Source: UBA1672 sp050633505
Lineage (GTDB): Bacteria; Pseudomonadota; Alphaproteobacteria; Micavibrionales; Micavibrionaceae
Direction: 5' to 3'
Length of the DNA stretch: 64,000 bases
Assembly: GCA_050633505.1 (NCBI GenBank)
Contig: JBOEGQ010000005.1
Location: 150,378-214,377 of the forward strand
The notes beneath the pieces are model-generated. The model worked only from the letters and a program-made list of their open reading frames with translations, was not told where the DNA came from and made no database searches. This document shows, piece after piece, positions 33,880 through 42,609 of the stretch. Each line of letters starts with the position of its first letter. Positions within the stretch are counted from its first letter, which is position 1. The position numbers and the translations under genes were made by a program.

Positions 33880-34554
33880 TTAGCTGGCCTTTTTCAAGGT
33901 GGCTAATCTTTCTTTAATTCGATTCTCACGTGCAAGCTCTTCCAGCTCGGCAAGTTGTGATGCCTTTTGTGTGTCTGCACCACCAACGCCGGCCAAACCG
34001 GAATGTTTCTCAAGGACGCGATCAAATGTGGACGTGGCTTGATCTGCTTTATTCTGCGCTGTGGCATTTGTGCCTCCAGTTGATCCGCCTGCAGATGCTG
34101 CGCCACTTTCTTCTTGTGCCTTGCGGAAGGATCTAAGCTCTTCTTGCATTTCACGCTTCTTTGCCTTTAATGCGCCGATAAAGCCCTCCAGCTCTTGTTC
34201 TCTATCACCGCATTCGCCGATTGTGTGCTCAAGAACAGGGATCTGTGCCTCGATATCGAGTTGCTGTTCAATTCCGGCTTCGGCAAGGTCATCGCGTTCT
34301 TCTTTCACCGCAAGCTGTATTTTCTCACTAAGCTCTTCGTGTATTTTGTTTTTCTCAGATAGGCGTTTATTGGCCAGATGTTTTGAGGCGACAACTTTCC
34401 CAAGTTCAACGCGTACATCTTCAACTGCGTTATCTACTTCACGCATGGCTTGTTCCATCACCATTTCAGGTGCGCTGTCTTCGACTGCGTCTACTACGGC
34501 GTTGATGCTGCCGCTGATAATTCTGCCCACTCTTTTTGATATACTCTCAGCCAT
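33880..34554 (-). CDS. pspA: PspA/IM30-family envelope stress protein, 224 aa
   Basis: Coiled-coil peripheral membrane protein that polymerises on damaged inner membrane. The N-terminal amphipathic helix (KRVGRIISGSINAVVDAVEDS) and the long coiled coil (about 30-150: EQAMREVDNAVEDVRVELGK, NKIHEELSEKIQLAVKEERDD) are typical. A Ser/Gly/Ala linker and a last helix (LAELEELARENRIKERL) complete it. Length and layout fit the family. It directly follows the ribbon-helix-helix regulator gene. The operon with YqiJ and flotillin matches the known PspA-flotillin association. Confidence 0.9.
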   Translation of the reverse strand: MAESISKRVGRIISGSINAVVDAVEDSAPEMVMEQAMREVDNAVEDVRVELGKVVASKHLANKRLSEKNKIHEELSEKIQLAVKEERDDLAEAGIEQQLDIEAQIPVLEHTIGECGDREQELEGFIGALKAKKREMQEELRSFRKAQEESGAASAGGSTGGTNATAQNKADQATSTFDRVLEKHSGLAGVGGADTQKASQLAELEELARENRIKERLATLKKAS

Positions 34555-34555
34555 G

Positions 34556-35074
34556 TTAATCTCCTTTTTCTAGCTGTTTACCGACCATTTCTGTCAACTC
34601 CAGTAATGGTTCATAATGTTTATGTATTAATTTCGGGTCATAGCACGGTGCATTCTTTGTAACGCCCATGCGGGTGACCATATCTAAAAGACGAAAAATG
34701 CGTTTTGCAATTTCTTCCTCTAGCATCTTAAAATCCTTTTTATTCGGCGCATCCGGATCTATGGCGGTATCAACTGCCGCACCAAAATGCGCAAAAGATT
34801 CCGTCAGCCATTCGGTGTACAGCATGATGAGCTCTGAATGGACTTTATTCTGGAACTCGTAATCCTTAATAGCCTCTTTTTCATCGCGGAAAATATCCTT
34901 GGCCAGCGTCATCATAGAGCTGTAATCCTGTCGTTGTCCGTGTCGTTCGCGTGCCTGTTTGATTATGGCGCGGACTTTATCGCTTGGTGTAACGGCATCG
35001 TCGATTTCCAAACCGGCGATGAAGGAAGCATCATCTTGTGAGATTCTGACGCTTAACGGGACGCTGCCTGCCAT
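34556..35074 (-). CDS. Ribbon-helix-helix regulator-like protein, first gene of the pspA operon
   Basis: 172 residues. The first 45 fit a ribbon-helix-helix DNA-binding domain: strand VPLSVRISQDDASFIAGL, then the T-P-S-D-K-V-R-A-I-I helix (TPSDKVRAIIKQARERH). The rest is helical (YEFQNKVHSELIMLYTEWL, MLEEEIAKRIFRLLDMVTR) and may sense the signal or bind PspA. The ribosome site is GAGGATA. Its promoter is covered by a long near-perfect palindrome, which suggests it represses its own operon. The stop lies one base before the pspA start, so translation is probably coupled. RHH assignment is by pattern. Confidence 0.7.
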   Translation of the reverse strand: MAGSVPLSVRISQDDASFIAGLEIDDAVTPSDKVRAIIKQARERHGQRQDYSSMMTLAKDIFRDEKEAIKDYEFQNKVHSELIMLYTEWLTESFAHFGAAVDTAIDPDAPNKKDFKMLEEEIAKRIFRLLDMVTRMGVTKNAPCYDPKLIHKHYEPLLELTEMVGKQLEKGD

Positions 35075-35100
35075 ATTATCCTCTTCTTGTTTTTAACTCA

Positions 35101-35137
35101 TGTATTCAATTGTATACACATGAATACAATTTGTCAA
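35101..35137 (-). promoter_or_regulatory. Promoter and overlapping palindromic operator of the RHH-pspA operon
   Basis: Read on -, TTGACA (35137-35132) and TACAAT (35114-35109) are separated by exactly 17 bp, a near-consensus sigma-70 promoter. A 28-bp palindrome (35101-35128; outer arms TGTATTCA and TGAATACA, centre TGTATACA) matches its own complement at 24 of 28 positions and covers the spacer and -10. The downstream gene start is 27 bp away. This is the expected layout for simple repression. Confidence 0.75.
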
Positions 35138-35307
35138 CAATTGTGTTCATTATGTAATTTCTTTGCCATATGGGTGAGGGGATACATAATCATAAATTGA
35201 ATATCTGTGCGAGAAAAATAAAGTAAATGAATGCTTTATTTAATGTGGTTGATTTTTTATGATCTAGAGATTGGTACAGTTTTTGAAAAGCAAAGTGGTG
35301 TAGGTCA

Positions 35308-35862
35308 GTGTATAAAGGTTTTTTTAAGCAGGTTGGTGATGTTGAGGCGTTCCTGGATCGTGATGAAGTCAGAGAGTTGATTGGTGAGAAATATGATTTT
35401 TATCGTGAACTGTGGTTGCAGCATGATCAGAAATTAAAGGGGGAGCGCAAAAAAATTGAGGTTAAAGGACGTTTTAATTTACTGGGTGTTCTTTTTCTTC
35501 CTGCGTGGTATGGATACCGGAAAATGCATGGGAACTTTTGGGCGATTGCCGTTCTCTTCTCAGTCATTGCGTTCTATGAAAGCTATTATGATGTTGAGGT
35601 TCTTCCTGCAAACCTTATAACTATGCTCTTTCTTGTTTTTGCGACTTATTCCAGAAGTATGTATTTCCAATCGATATATGCGCGTATTAAGAAATATGAT
35701 GCGCTACCGAATAAAGAGCGCAAAGAGGCATATCTAAGAAAGCATAGCGGAATCAGCACTGCGCTAGGCTGGTTTTATGGGCTTGGATATGTTTTGATTA
35801 TGGTCACAACGGTTGCATGTGGCCTGTGGTTGGGCGGGCATCTTGATACGGTGTTGTCGTAA
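35308..35862 (+). CDS. DUF2628-like membrane protein, 184 aa
   Basis: GTG start; no strong ribosome site. The soluble charged N-terminus (about 1-60) is followed by FNLLGVLFLPAWYGYRKMHGNFW, the typical DUF2628 entry into the membrane. Two to three helices follow (about 75-95, 100-115, 150-175). The role of this family is unknown. It is monocistronic, divergent from the RHH-pspA operon and convergent with hldE. Confidence 0.7.
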   Translation: MYKGFFKQVGDVEAFLDRDEVRELIGEKYDFYRELWLQHDQKLKGERKKIEVKGRFNLLGVLFLPAWYGYRKMHGNFWAIAVLFSVIAFYESYYDVEVLPANLITMLFLVFATYSRSMYFQSIYARIKKYDALPNKERKEAYLRKHSGISTALGWFYGLGYVLIMVTTVACGLWLGGHLDTVLS

Positions 35863-35885
35863 TACAAATATGCCTTTCCTCTTTT

Positions 35886-37436
35886 TTAAGCCGCTTTTTC
35901 ATCACGCATTTTTTTGATGGAGTTGGTTGTGCTGTGCCCCTCATAAACCGGCATGACATCCACCTCACCACCATTGCGCATAACGGTTGGGGCCTCCGGT
36001 ATTTGGTCAATCGTGTAATCACCGCCTTTAAAATATAAGTCGGGTTGTATCATATCCAGCAGAGCACATGCGGTGTTATCATCGCCTTCTTTCTTTGCGC
36101 CGAAATGGATAACCATATCGACTGATCCCAGTGCGGCCAGAACTGCTGCGCGTGAATTTTCATCGTGAACCGGGCGTTCCGGCCCCTTTAGGACACGAAC
36201 GGATGAATCACTGTTCAGGCCAACAATCAGGCGGTCACATTTTTTACGTGCATCGTTCAGATATGTAACATGACCGAAATGAACAATATCAAAGCAACCG
36301 TTTGTAAAGCCGACGTTCAGGCCGCGTGCTTTCCATCGTTGGATTTGTTCTTTTGCCTCTTCCCATGAAAGAAGGGGGGCTTCACGTATACGATCAAAAC
36401 GTGGTGCCTTTGCATTATCCGTGGACACAATATCTCCCTTGGGGTCGTGACCTTTGACAAAGTTTAGTAACTCATCTTTACGAATAGGCGCTGTTCCGAC
36501 CTTTGCAACGACAATAGATCCCGCGATATTCGCAAGAGATGCTGCCTGTACAAGGTCTCCACCAGTCGCCAGACATGTAGCCAGCGTGGCAATAACTGTA
36601 TCGCCGGCACCTGAGACATCAAATACTTCAATATCTGCGGCGCTACGAATATGAACGGGGGCTGTATCTTTCTGGATGATGCTCATCCCGTCTTGGGATC
36701 TTGTTGCAACAACGGCTTTTATGCCACTGGAACGGATCAGGGTCTGTGCCGCCTCAATGACCTCTTCGTCACTTTGTACTGCCATGCCTGCTGTTGCGCC
36801 CGATAATTCCTTCTTATTCGGGGTAACAACGTCTGCTCCCTTATAGATGCTATAATCATTGCCTTTGGGGTCAACCAGAACGGGGATGTTTTTCTCTTTC
36901 GCCAATGTGATGAGAGATTGGATCAGATGTGGCGTTAAAATGCCTTTGCCATAGTCGGACAAAATCACAATCTGAACATCATCCATCAGGCCTTTTGCTT
37001 TTTCAATTAGGGTCTCGGTCATAACAGAAGACAGGTCTTCGATGCGTTCATTGTCGGTGCGTAAGAGTTGCTGATGACCGGCGAGAAAACGCGTTTTTAC
37101 GATTGTCGGGCGGTCGGAGGATTGGAATAAGCCGGATGTGTCAATATTATTCTGTGCGGCGACGGTTTTGATTTTCTCTCCGTCTTGATCCATGCCAATT
37201 ACGGATAGTATTTTGCCTTTTGCACCCAATGTAATGATATTGGATAGCGTGTTTCCCGCGCCACCTAACATGGTGTTTTCCCGCTTCACGGATAAAACGG
37301 GTACCGGGCTTTCAGGGGATATCCTCTCAACCGTACCGTAGATAAAGCGATCAAGCATCATATCTCCGACAACTAAAACGGATGTATCTTGTATTTTGTT
37401 GATCAGATCAAAATCATTTGCAGAAGAGGTGCTCAT
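35886..37436 (-). CDS. hldE: Bifunctional heptose kinase / adenylyltransferase HldE, 516 aa
   Basis: Makes ADP-heptose for the LPS inner core. Residues 1-330 are a PfkB/ribokinase-type kinase (LVVGDMMLDRF near residue 25, SPVPVL, GGAGN, and the catalytic loop DVSGAGDTVIATLA). Residues from about 375 are a nucleotidyltransferase (GFTNGCFDIVHFGHVTYL with the HxGH motif, then VGLNSDSSVR and KGGDY). Start at 37436 is preferred because the 13 preceding codons are unlike the family. The fused form is the usual one in proteobacteria. It indicates that the host makes heptose-containing LPS. Confidence 0.96.
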   Translation of the reverse strand: MSTSSANDFDLINKIQDTSVLVVGDMMLDRFIYGTVERISPESPVPVLSVKRENTMLGGAGNTLSNIITLGAKGKILSVIGMDQDGEKIKTVAAQNNIDTSGLFQSSDRPTIVKTRFLAGHQQLLRTDNERIEDLSSVMTETLIEKAKGLMDDVQIVILSDYGKGILTPHLIQSLITLAKEKNIPVLVDPKGNDYSIYKGADVVTPNKKELSGATAGMAVQSDEEVIEAAQTLIRSSGIKAVVATRSQDGMSIIQKDTAPVHIRSAADIEVFDVSGAGDTVIATLATCLATGGDLVQAASLANIAGSIVVAKVGTAPIRKDELLNFVKGHDPKGDIVSTDNAKAPRFDRIREAPLLSWEEAKEQIQRWKARGLNVGFTNGCFDIVHFGHVTYLNDARKKCDRLIVGLNSDSSVRVLKGPERPVHDENSRAAVLAALGSVDMVIHFGAKKEGDDNTACALLDMIQPDLYFKGGDYTIDQIPEAPTVMRNGGEVDVMPVYEGHSTTNSIKKMRDEKAA

Positions 37437-37568
37437 ATCCGGAAAATACCCTTTATTTTTGACAATAATTAACACTTATGGGCGTTTGTTAGGAATTCGT
37501 CAATATTTCTCGTGTTTAATAATAATGCGCGCAAAGGCTAAGCGCGTTACTTAATAAGGGGTAAAAGA

Positions 37569-38543
37569 GTGCGTAAAACCAGAACATCAGACATGAAAAG
37601 TCAAGAAAAAGGCCGTAAAACAGGCATTTTCAGGTCCTTAAAGCTTTCTCTTGAGAAGAATCGAATTGGTGATCTTCTTATTTTAAAGGGGTATGTCTCA
37701 TCTGGTGACTTGGCCGCCGCTCTTCTTGCACAAAGGGAGACGAATAAGCCGCTTGGTCAAATTTTCTTAGAGCAAAGCAGAATTTCTAAATATCAGCTTG
37801 CGAGTCTTTTGGTGAAACAAAAGGCCGTTCGTTTTGCTGCTGCTATGCTTTTGCTATGTTCTTCCTTTGGTGTTATTTCAAAAAAATCACATGCCGCTAC
37901 GATAAAGGATGTGCCGGCGCGTATGTCTGTATCGTCTTCTAACGATATTGATGATATTCATGTTTATCCTGCTCTATTCGGTGCGGAGGAAAAACGTTCA
38001 ACAAACCTTAAGGCCTTTACGAAATGGTCAGGTATGTTTGCGCGCTTTGATAAAAGCCTGGATGATGCAAATACGAACAAGATGATTGACGGTCTGAAGG
38101 CTGAGCTGGCAGAATTTAAGTCATCATCCGTTTTGGAGATGGCGCATAAAGTCAATGATATGATGAATAAGAAGAAGTATATCGTTGATAGTAAAAACTG
38201 GGGTAAGTCTGATTACTGGGCAACGCCTGTTGAATTTATGGCGCGTGGCGGAGATTGTGAAGACTTTGCAATTGCCAAATATGTTGCGTTACGCGCTCTT
38301 GGTGTTCCTGAAAACCGTATGCGTATCGCAATCGTGCAGGATATGCAAAAGAATATTCCCCATGCGATTTTGGTTGTATACTCGGAAAAAGGTGTGGTTA
38401 TTTTGGATAATCAGATCAAAAGCGTCCGTCCTGATCGCCGTATTGCGCATTATAAGCCAATTTTCTCGATTAACCGTGAGGCATGGTGGTTACATACAAC
38501 ACCGCAATCTTCGACCAATACAATTGTGGCCGCGGCTAACTAG
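37569..38543 (+). CDS. LapG-like BTLCP protease fused to an N-terminal MshEN-type domain, 324 aa
   Basis: Two parts separated by one membrane helix (about 87-103). Residues 32-84 match the cyclic-di-GMP-binding MshEN pattern twice. The first 24-residue motif runs R32-I-G to Q55 (with L48 and L52). Exactly five linker residues follow (56-60). The second runs P61-L-G to Q84 (with L77 and L81). Residues 110-310 are a bacterial transglutaminase-like cysteine protease (BTLCP, LapG family): Cys230 in ARGGDCEDFAIAKY, His265 in IPHAILVV and Asp280 in VVILDNQ, with the DCED acidic calcium site. The protease should be periplasmic and the MshEN part cytoplasmic. Known LapG is a separate protein controlled by the c-di-GMP receptor LapD; here sensing and protease seem to be joined. 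The GTG/ATG start choice is minor. Confidence 0.85.
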   Translation: MRKTRTSDMKSQEKGRKTGIFRSLKLSLEKNRIGDLLILKGYVSSGDLAAALLAQRETNKPLGQIFLEQSRISKYQLASLLVKQKAVRFAAAMLLLCSSFGVISKKSHAATIKDVPARMSVSSSNDIDDIHVYPALFGAEEKRSTNLKAFTKWSGMFARFDKSLDDANTNKMIDGLKAELAEFKSSSVLEMAHKVNDMMNKKKYIVDSKNWGKSDYWATPVEFMARGGDCEDFAIAKYVALRALGVPENRMRIAIVQDMQKNIPHAILVVYSEKGVVILDNQIKSVRPDRRIAHYKPIFSINREAWWLHTTPQSSTNTIVAAAN

Positions 38544-38559
38544 TCCATATTTTTTCTTT

Positions 38560-39477
38560 TTAATGGTGCAATCCTTTAACACGATGACGTGCATCATCGG
38601 TGTATCCGCATGGGTCGATATGGATTAAAACCTCTGTATTTGGAAAGAGGGTCAGGATAGAATTTTCCAAATCCTTTGCGATTTCATGGGCATCATAAAG
38701 CCGCATATCAGGGTCAACCTCAATATCAAATGACATAACAAAATCTGCGCCGTTCCGATGCGTTCTAAGGTCGTGCCACCCCTTTACGCCATTATGTGCC
38801 TCTATAATGTCGATGACTTGACATCTGTCTTCTTCAGGCAGTTCGCGATCCAAAAGCATATTGAGTGATTTAATGGCGATATTTCTGGACGTGATGCCCA
38901 TAAATAATGCGATCAGAATGGCGAATATCGGGTCAATCCATTGTGGTGTGCCATAAAGGCCTGCGCAAAGTACGGCCAGTGTGCCGATGTTAATCACGAT
39001 ATCACTACTGTAATTTGCGCTATCTGCTTCTATGGCGAGGGATTGGGACTGTTTCAATATGTTTTTTTGAATTAAAACCAGAACGAAAGACAGGATGATG
39101 GATACAATCATCACTGCAATGGCAAGGGTGTGCTGTGTGACTTCAGAAGGGTTGATAAGTCTGTTGATGGCCTCAAACACAATAAAAGCACCGCCGCCTG
39201 CAATGATTGCGGCTTGAAATAGGGCGGATACCGCCTCCATCTTTCCATGCCCCCATCTGTGATCCTCATCCGCAGGGCGTCTGGCGTAGTAAAGACTTGC
39301 CAATGTCATTATGGAGATAAGGGAATCAAGAACAGAGTCTGTTAGAGATGACAGGACGCTCATTGAGCCGCTCTCATAATAGGCGATTGCTTTAACGCAG
39401 ATAAGTATGCCGACAATTACAATTGCCGTATATCCTGCATAGAAAGGGCTACGTTGTTTTACTGTTTCTTCATCCAT
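38560..39477 (-). CDS. Cation diffusion facilitator (CDF) transporter
   Basis: Divalent-metal/proton antiporter of the FieF/ZitB type, 305 residues from the ATG at 39477. Six helices are visible. Metal site residues are in SSLTDSVLDSLISI (D-x3-D), and the second pair is in the H-x-H-like segment DEDHRWGHGKMEA between helices. The C-terminal cytoplasmic domain has HNGVKGWHDLRTHRNGADF and VLIHIDPC with metal-binding His/Asp residues. It is convergent with the BTLCP gene. The metal (Fe, Zn, Mn or Cd) cannot be decided. Confidence 0.93.
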   Translation of the reverse strand: MDEETVKQRSPFYAGYTAIVIVGILICVKAIAYYESGSMSVLSSLTDSVLDSLISIMTLASLYYARRPADEDHRWGHGKMEAVSALFQAAIIAGGGAFIVFEAINRLINPSEVTQHTLAIAVMIVSIILSFVLVLIQKNILKQSQSLAIEADSANYSSDIVINIGTLAVLCAGLYGTPQWIDPIFAILIALFMGITSRNIAIKSLNMLLDRELPEEDRCQVIDIIEAHNGVKGWHDLRTHRNGADFVMSFDIEVDPDMRLYDAHEIAKDLENSILTLFPNTEVLIHIDPCGYTDDARHRVKGLHH

Positions 39478-39574
39478 CGTTTGTATCTTGAAAGAGAAAG
39501 AAGAGGAACACAATAAAATTCTGGCGTTTTTATGATGATCTGGATAGGGTTAAAGGACGGGAAAAGTAAAAAAG

Positions 39575-40561
39575 ATGTTGGGTATGGATAAAGATTATTC
39601 AAATGTGATCTGTCTGGTAGAGTTTAGTTCAAACTCCACCCATGTTCGGGCGAGCGACGTCCAAACGGGTGCAGAAATTATAGCTCCTGAAACCGTGCAC
39701 TCAAAACTAGGGATGCTTGACCCTGATACGAATGATCTTAATCCGGTGGGGGTTCATAAATCTTTACGACTTTTGAATAAGCATCAGGATATAATTTCGT
39801 CTATCCCTCAAGGTAATGTGATGGTTATCGGGACGGGCGCTCTTCGTGATGCAGGGAATACTGATGAATTTACCGATCGGGTCTATGATAAAATCGGGCA
39901 CCAGACTCAAGTTTTAACAGGGGCACAAGAGGCGCGCTTTAGTGCGCTGGGCGTTATGCATGCATTTGGTAGTGATGCGCAAGGTGTTATTTGGGATATG
40001 GGCGGGCGCTCTTCTGAATTTGCCATTCTTCAAGATGGAGAAATTAGTTCCAAGATCAGCCTTCCACTCGGATCTCTTGCAATTGTGGAGCAAGAGGTTA
40101 ACGGGCATGATATTGGTGAGTATATTCAAGAACAGCTTGAGAAGTTGCCGGGCGCGTATGAAAAGAAGGCATTTGATAACTTGTATGTGATTGGTGGAAC
40201 GCCGCGACGCATGCTTGGGACGCATCGAAAAATGGCGGGTGTCGATCCAGTTGGAGCCGGGGTGCATGGCTATCAATTATCAGGGAGTGATGCCTTAGAG
40301 AATGCTAAAATTTTGCAAAATACATCTTCTGAGAGCTTAGATGAAGATTTGTTCTTGGAGGATGGTACAACGCATTTATATTCTGTCGCACCTTTATTTA
40401 CCCAGCTGTTAGAGAAAATCGATGTGCAAAATGTCATTGCCTCGCAACATGGAACACGTGCCGGCGCATTATATGAGTTGGAGCATAATGTGCTGAATTC
40501 CGATGTAGAGATGAAGGTGGCACCGAACCATGGGAATGATTCCGATCACTCATATGATTAG
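39575..40561 (+). CDS. Ppx/GppA-like phosphatase family protein, 328 aa
   Basis: ASKHA-fold protein related to exopolyphosphatase/guanosine pentaphosphatase. Visible elements are VEFSSNSTHVRASDV (phosphate-1 loop position, degenerate), VIGTGALRDAGNTDEF (like ATAAxRxAxN), TQVLTGAQEARFSALGVMHAF (like the GxEEARL motif), GVIWDMGGRSSEFAIL (like DIGGGSTE) and LYVIGGTPRRM. Several catalytic positions are altered: DMGGRSSE replaces the usual DIGGGSTE. Substrate preference, or even activity, is therefore uncertain. It is monocistronic, divergent from the CDF gene. Confidence 0.82.
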   Translation: MLGMDKDYSNVICLVEFSSNSTHVRASDVQTGAEIIAPETVHSKLGMLDPDTNDLNPVGVHKSLRLLNKHQDIISSIPQGNVMVIGTGALRDAGNTDEFTDRVYDKIGHQTQVLTGAQEARFSALGVMHAFGSDAQGVIWDMGGRSSEFAILQDGEISSKISLPLGSLAIVEQEVNGHDIGEYIQEQLEKLPGAYEKKAFDNLYVIGGTPRRMLGTHRKMAGVDPVGAGVHGYQLSGSDALENAKILQNTSSESLDEDLFLEDGTTHLYSVAPLFTQLLEKIDVQNVIASQHGTRAGALYELEHNVLNSDVEMKVAPNHGNDSDHSYD

Positions 40562-40705
40562 TGGTGCAGGTGTTGGTCTGACGAGGCAGGTGAAGAAGCC
40601 GTGCGTAAATTACATTAATCTCTGTACCTGATTATAAAGACTTGTTAAACTCTATCAAGACGTTCTGTCTAAGGTAATTTTTCTGTGCAGGGTTTTTTGG
40701 TCGTT

Positions 40706-41293
40706 ATGCGTTCTTTATCTGTTTTTTCTTCATGTCTTGTTGGTATGCTTATTTTATCCGGTTGTTCAGGGCCTTCGCCAATGCCGCGCGGGTATAGCTC
40801 TTTTGATAAAGTTTATAAATCTGTAGAGGGTGAAGAAGCACCTGAAATCGGATATGAATATTCTGTTGAGAAGAATCAGGACATGGTTCTGGCACTGGGT
40901 GCGGCGGCACAAGATCTCGCGGAAAAGCTTGATAAAAAGCTATCCTTTAATGCGGAAGAAGTTTTCTTGAAAATGCCTGAGGGAGGCAGTTTCTACAACA
41001 CATTTGATCACTTGTTACGTGATGCTTTGACGCAACGTGGATATCTCCTTTCTACTGATATGCGTGATGCGGTTGTTGTTGACTTGGTGACAAAAGATAT
41101 TCGGGAGACAGATTGCATTGTCTCTGGTGATGAAAAAATTCAACCGATCTATATTGCGTTGGCGATGGATAGTATCGAAGGTGTTCCGGCTGATTATGTT
41201 GGCGGAATTTATACGTTGCCACTTTATGGTTTTTCTTTTGCAGGGCAGAGTGATGTACCCCTGCCTTTATGTGCATTGAGTAAGCCGCAATAA
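40706..41293 (+). CDS. Outer-membrane-type lipoprotein, about 195 aa
   Basis: The lipobox LSGC follows a short hydrophobic signal (MRSLSVFSSCLVGMLILSGC), so Cys becomes the lipidated N-terminus; the next residues SGPS do not carry an inner-membrane retention Asp. The mature protein (about 175 residues) has LALGAAAQDLAEKLDKKL and FYNTFDHLLRDALTQRGYLLS, a mixed alpha/beta pattern like secretin-associated or FlgO-like lipoproteins. A GTG seven codons upstream is an alternative start. It precedes another lipoprotein with FlgO features by 34 bp, and the two are probably one operon. Confidence 0.7.
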   Translation: MRSLSVFSSCLVGMLILSGCSGPSPMPRGYSSFDKVYKSVEGEEAPEIGYEYSVEKNQDMVLALGAAAQDLAEKLDKKLSFNAEEVFLKMPEGGSFYNTFDHLLRDALTQRGYLLSTDMRDAVVVDLVTKDIRETDCIVSGDEKIQPIYIALAMDSIEGVPADYVGGIYTLPLYGFSFAGQSDVPLPLCALSKPQ

Positions 41294-41327
41294 TATCTAA
41301 CATATTAAAAATGAAAGGGATGTGACT

Positions 41328-41882
41328 GTGCAGCATTTTCGGGTTTTTCTGGTTATGTTGGCGGCTTGCCCTGTTCTCGTGTCCTGTGGAGAGGTCGTTG
41401 GTTTTAAGGTTGTCAGTGCCGGTCTCCTTGCGGCATCGCATGGTGTTTTTGCAAGGCCTGATGTAAACCTGAAGGAAAAAAATTATGCTGCAGCTGATTT
41501 TCTAATTAGTCAGGTTTCTTCGTCTATCGATACGTTCGATGTTATAGAGGTTGTTCCTTTGGAAGAAATGGATCATGCCGGTGTGAGTTCACCGTTTGGA
41601 CATGCTGTCCCGGAAGGGGTGGGTCTGCGTTTTTCCGAGTTAGGGTATCATGTTGATCTCCATAAAGTTTCGGTGAATGATCCATCCTCTGTGAAGGTGG
41701 AAAAAGTTTCGTTTCGTTTAAGGGGCACCTATGCGGTTAAGGCAAAGCAGGTTGATGTGTATTTGCGTATGATGGATGTGCATAGTGGCCAGATTGTTGG
41801 GCGTTTTGATTACTCAATGCCTTTATCTGCAGAAATTCGTAAGCTTTCCCAAACGCAAACGCGTATCTTTAAGGTGAAATAA
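41328..41882 (+). CDS. FlgO-domain-like lipoprotein
   Basis: The signal with lipobox VLVSC (about residue 18-22) is followed by a domain with NLKEKNYAAADFLISQVSSSI, VVPLEEMDHAGVSSPFGHAV and GLRFSELGYHVDLHKVS. It then has LRGTYAVKAKQVDVYLRMMDVHSGQIVG. This order (helix, strand, surface helix, then G-x-Y and a strand pair ending in SGQIVG) matches the FlgO family found in flagellar and envelope loci. GTG at 41328 has AAAGGGAT at the right distance; GTG at 41322 is also possible. Probably outer-membrane-linked. Confidence 0.75.
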   Translation: MQHFRVFLVMLAACPVLVSCGEVVGFKVVSAGLLAASHGVFARPDVNLKEKNYAAADFLISQVSSSIDTFDVIEVVPLEEMDHAGVSSPFGHAVPEGVGLRFSELGYHVDLHKVSVNDPSSVKVEKVSFRLRGTYAVKAKQVDVYLRMMDVHSGQIVGRFDYSMPLSAEIRKLSQTQTRIFKVK

Positions 41883-41894
41883 TAATTCCCCGTT

Positions 41895-42596
41895 CTAGCG
41901 CACCATCAGAACCTGAAAATAATGGAAGCTGCCATCATTTGTGCATTCAATACATCCGCGTAAGGGGGGTGTGATAGAAAATGTTGTGGAGTCCGTTGTG
42001 TTTGGCGATGTGTCGAATTGCGTTGTGTCGTCAAATCGTTCAATGCTGCCGCCATGGATGCAGGTTGCACTATCTTCGGGTTGTCCAGTATAGCCTATGA
42101 TATCATTTATTCTTTCGCAAAAGCGCTGATTGATATTTGGTAATACGGCAATAAGTTCTGCTGCGTCAGATCCGGTATCGGGCAAGGCAGTGTGGCCGTA
42201 GAATTCCCACTGGCTTCCATCATTAATATTATTTGGTGGGGTGTGATATGTTGCGCCACCGCCATCTCTTGCAAAAAGTTGGTCGCTGGTATCGCTGTCG
42301 GTGCTTAAATTACCGTAGTCACTATGTGCGTTGAGGTGGGCAAAGCGGATATCGGATTCACTGTGTCCATTTTGCATGATGAATGTTATGCCGCGCTCAA
42401 ACTCTGCACTTTGGCTTTGGATTTGATTTGCTCTTAAGATGAGGGTTTCATCATCAATGTGTGATTTCTGTTGCGATGTGGCTTGCATTGCCGCGGTTAG
42501 GGCGCCGATCAAGACAATGGCCAGAAGGATGATAATCAGAACGTTCCCTGATTCCTGTGTGTTTTGTCTGAAATGCTTCTGGTGCATGCTTTGCAT
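41895..42596 (-). CDS. Prepilin-like / pseudopilin-like protein, about 233 aa
   Basis: A short basic leader (MQSMHQKHFRQNTQESG) is followed directly by a hydrophobic segment NVLIIILLAIVLIGALTAAM. That recalls type IV-type prepilins and TadE/TadG-like pseudopilins, but the usual F-T-x-x-E is replaced (NVLIII, no Glu at +5). The secreted part (about 190 residues) is Ser/Asp/Asn-rich with four Cys (FCERIN, ATCIHG, RGCIECTND) that could form two disulfides. It starts 13 bp after the carboxypeptidase gene. Assembly genes are absent here, so it may be an orphan surface protein. Confidence 0.6.
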   Translation of the reverse strand: MQSMHQKHFRQNTQESGNVLIIILLAIVLIGALTAAMQATSQQKSHIDDETLILRANQIQSQSAEFERGITFIMQNGHSESDIRFAHLNAHSDYGNLSTDSDTSDQLFARDGGGATYHTPPNNINDGSQWEFYGHTALPDTGSDAAELIAVLPNINQRFCERINDIIGYTGQPEDSATCIHGGSIERFDDTTQFDTSPNTTDSTTFSITPPLRGCIECTNDGSFHYFQVLMVR

Positions 42597-42609
42597 GATA
42601 ACGCATCCG

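Noticed and set aside
34061..34573. 170-codon open frame on + opposite pspA
   Set aside because: Ser-rich antisense of a coiled-coil gene; pspA is unambiguous on -.
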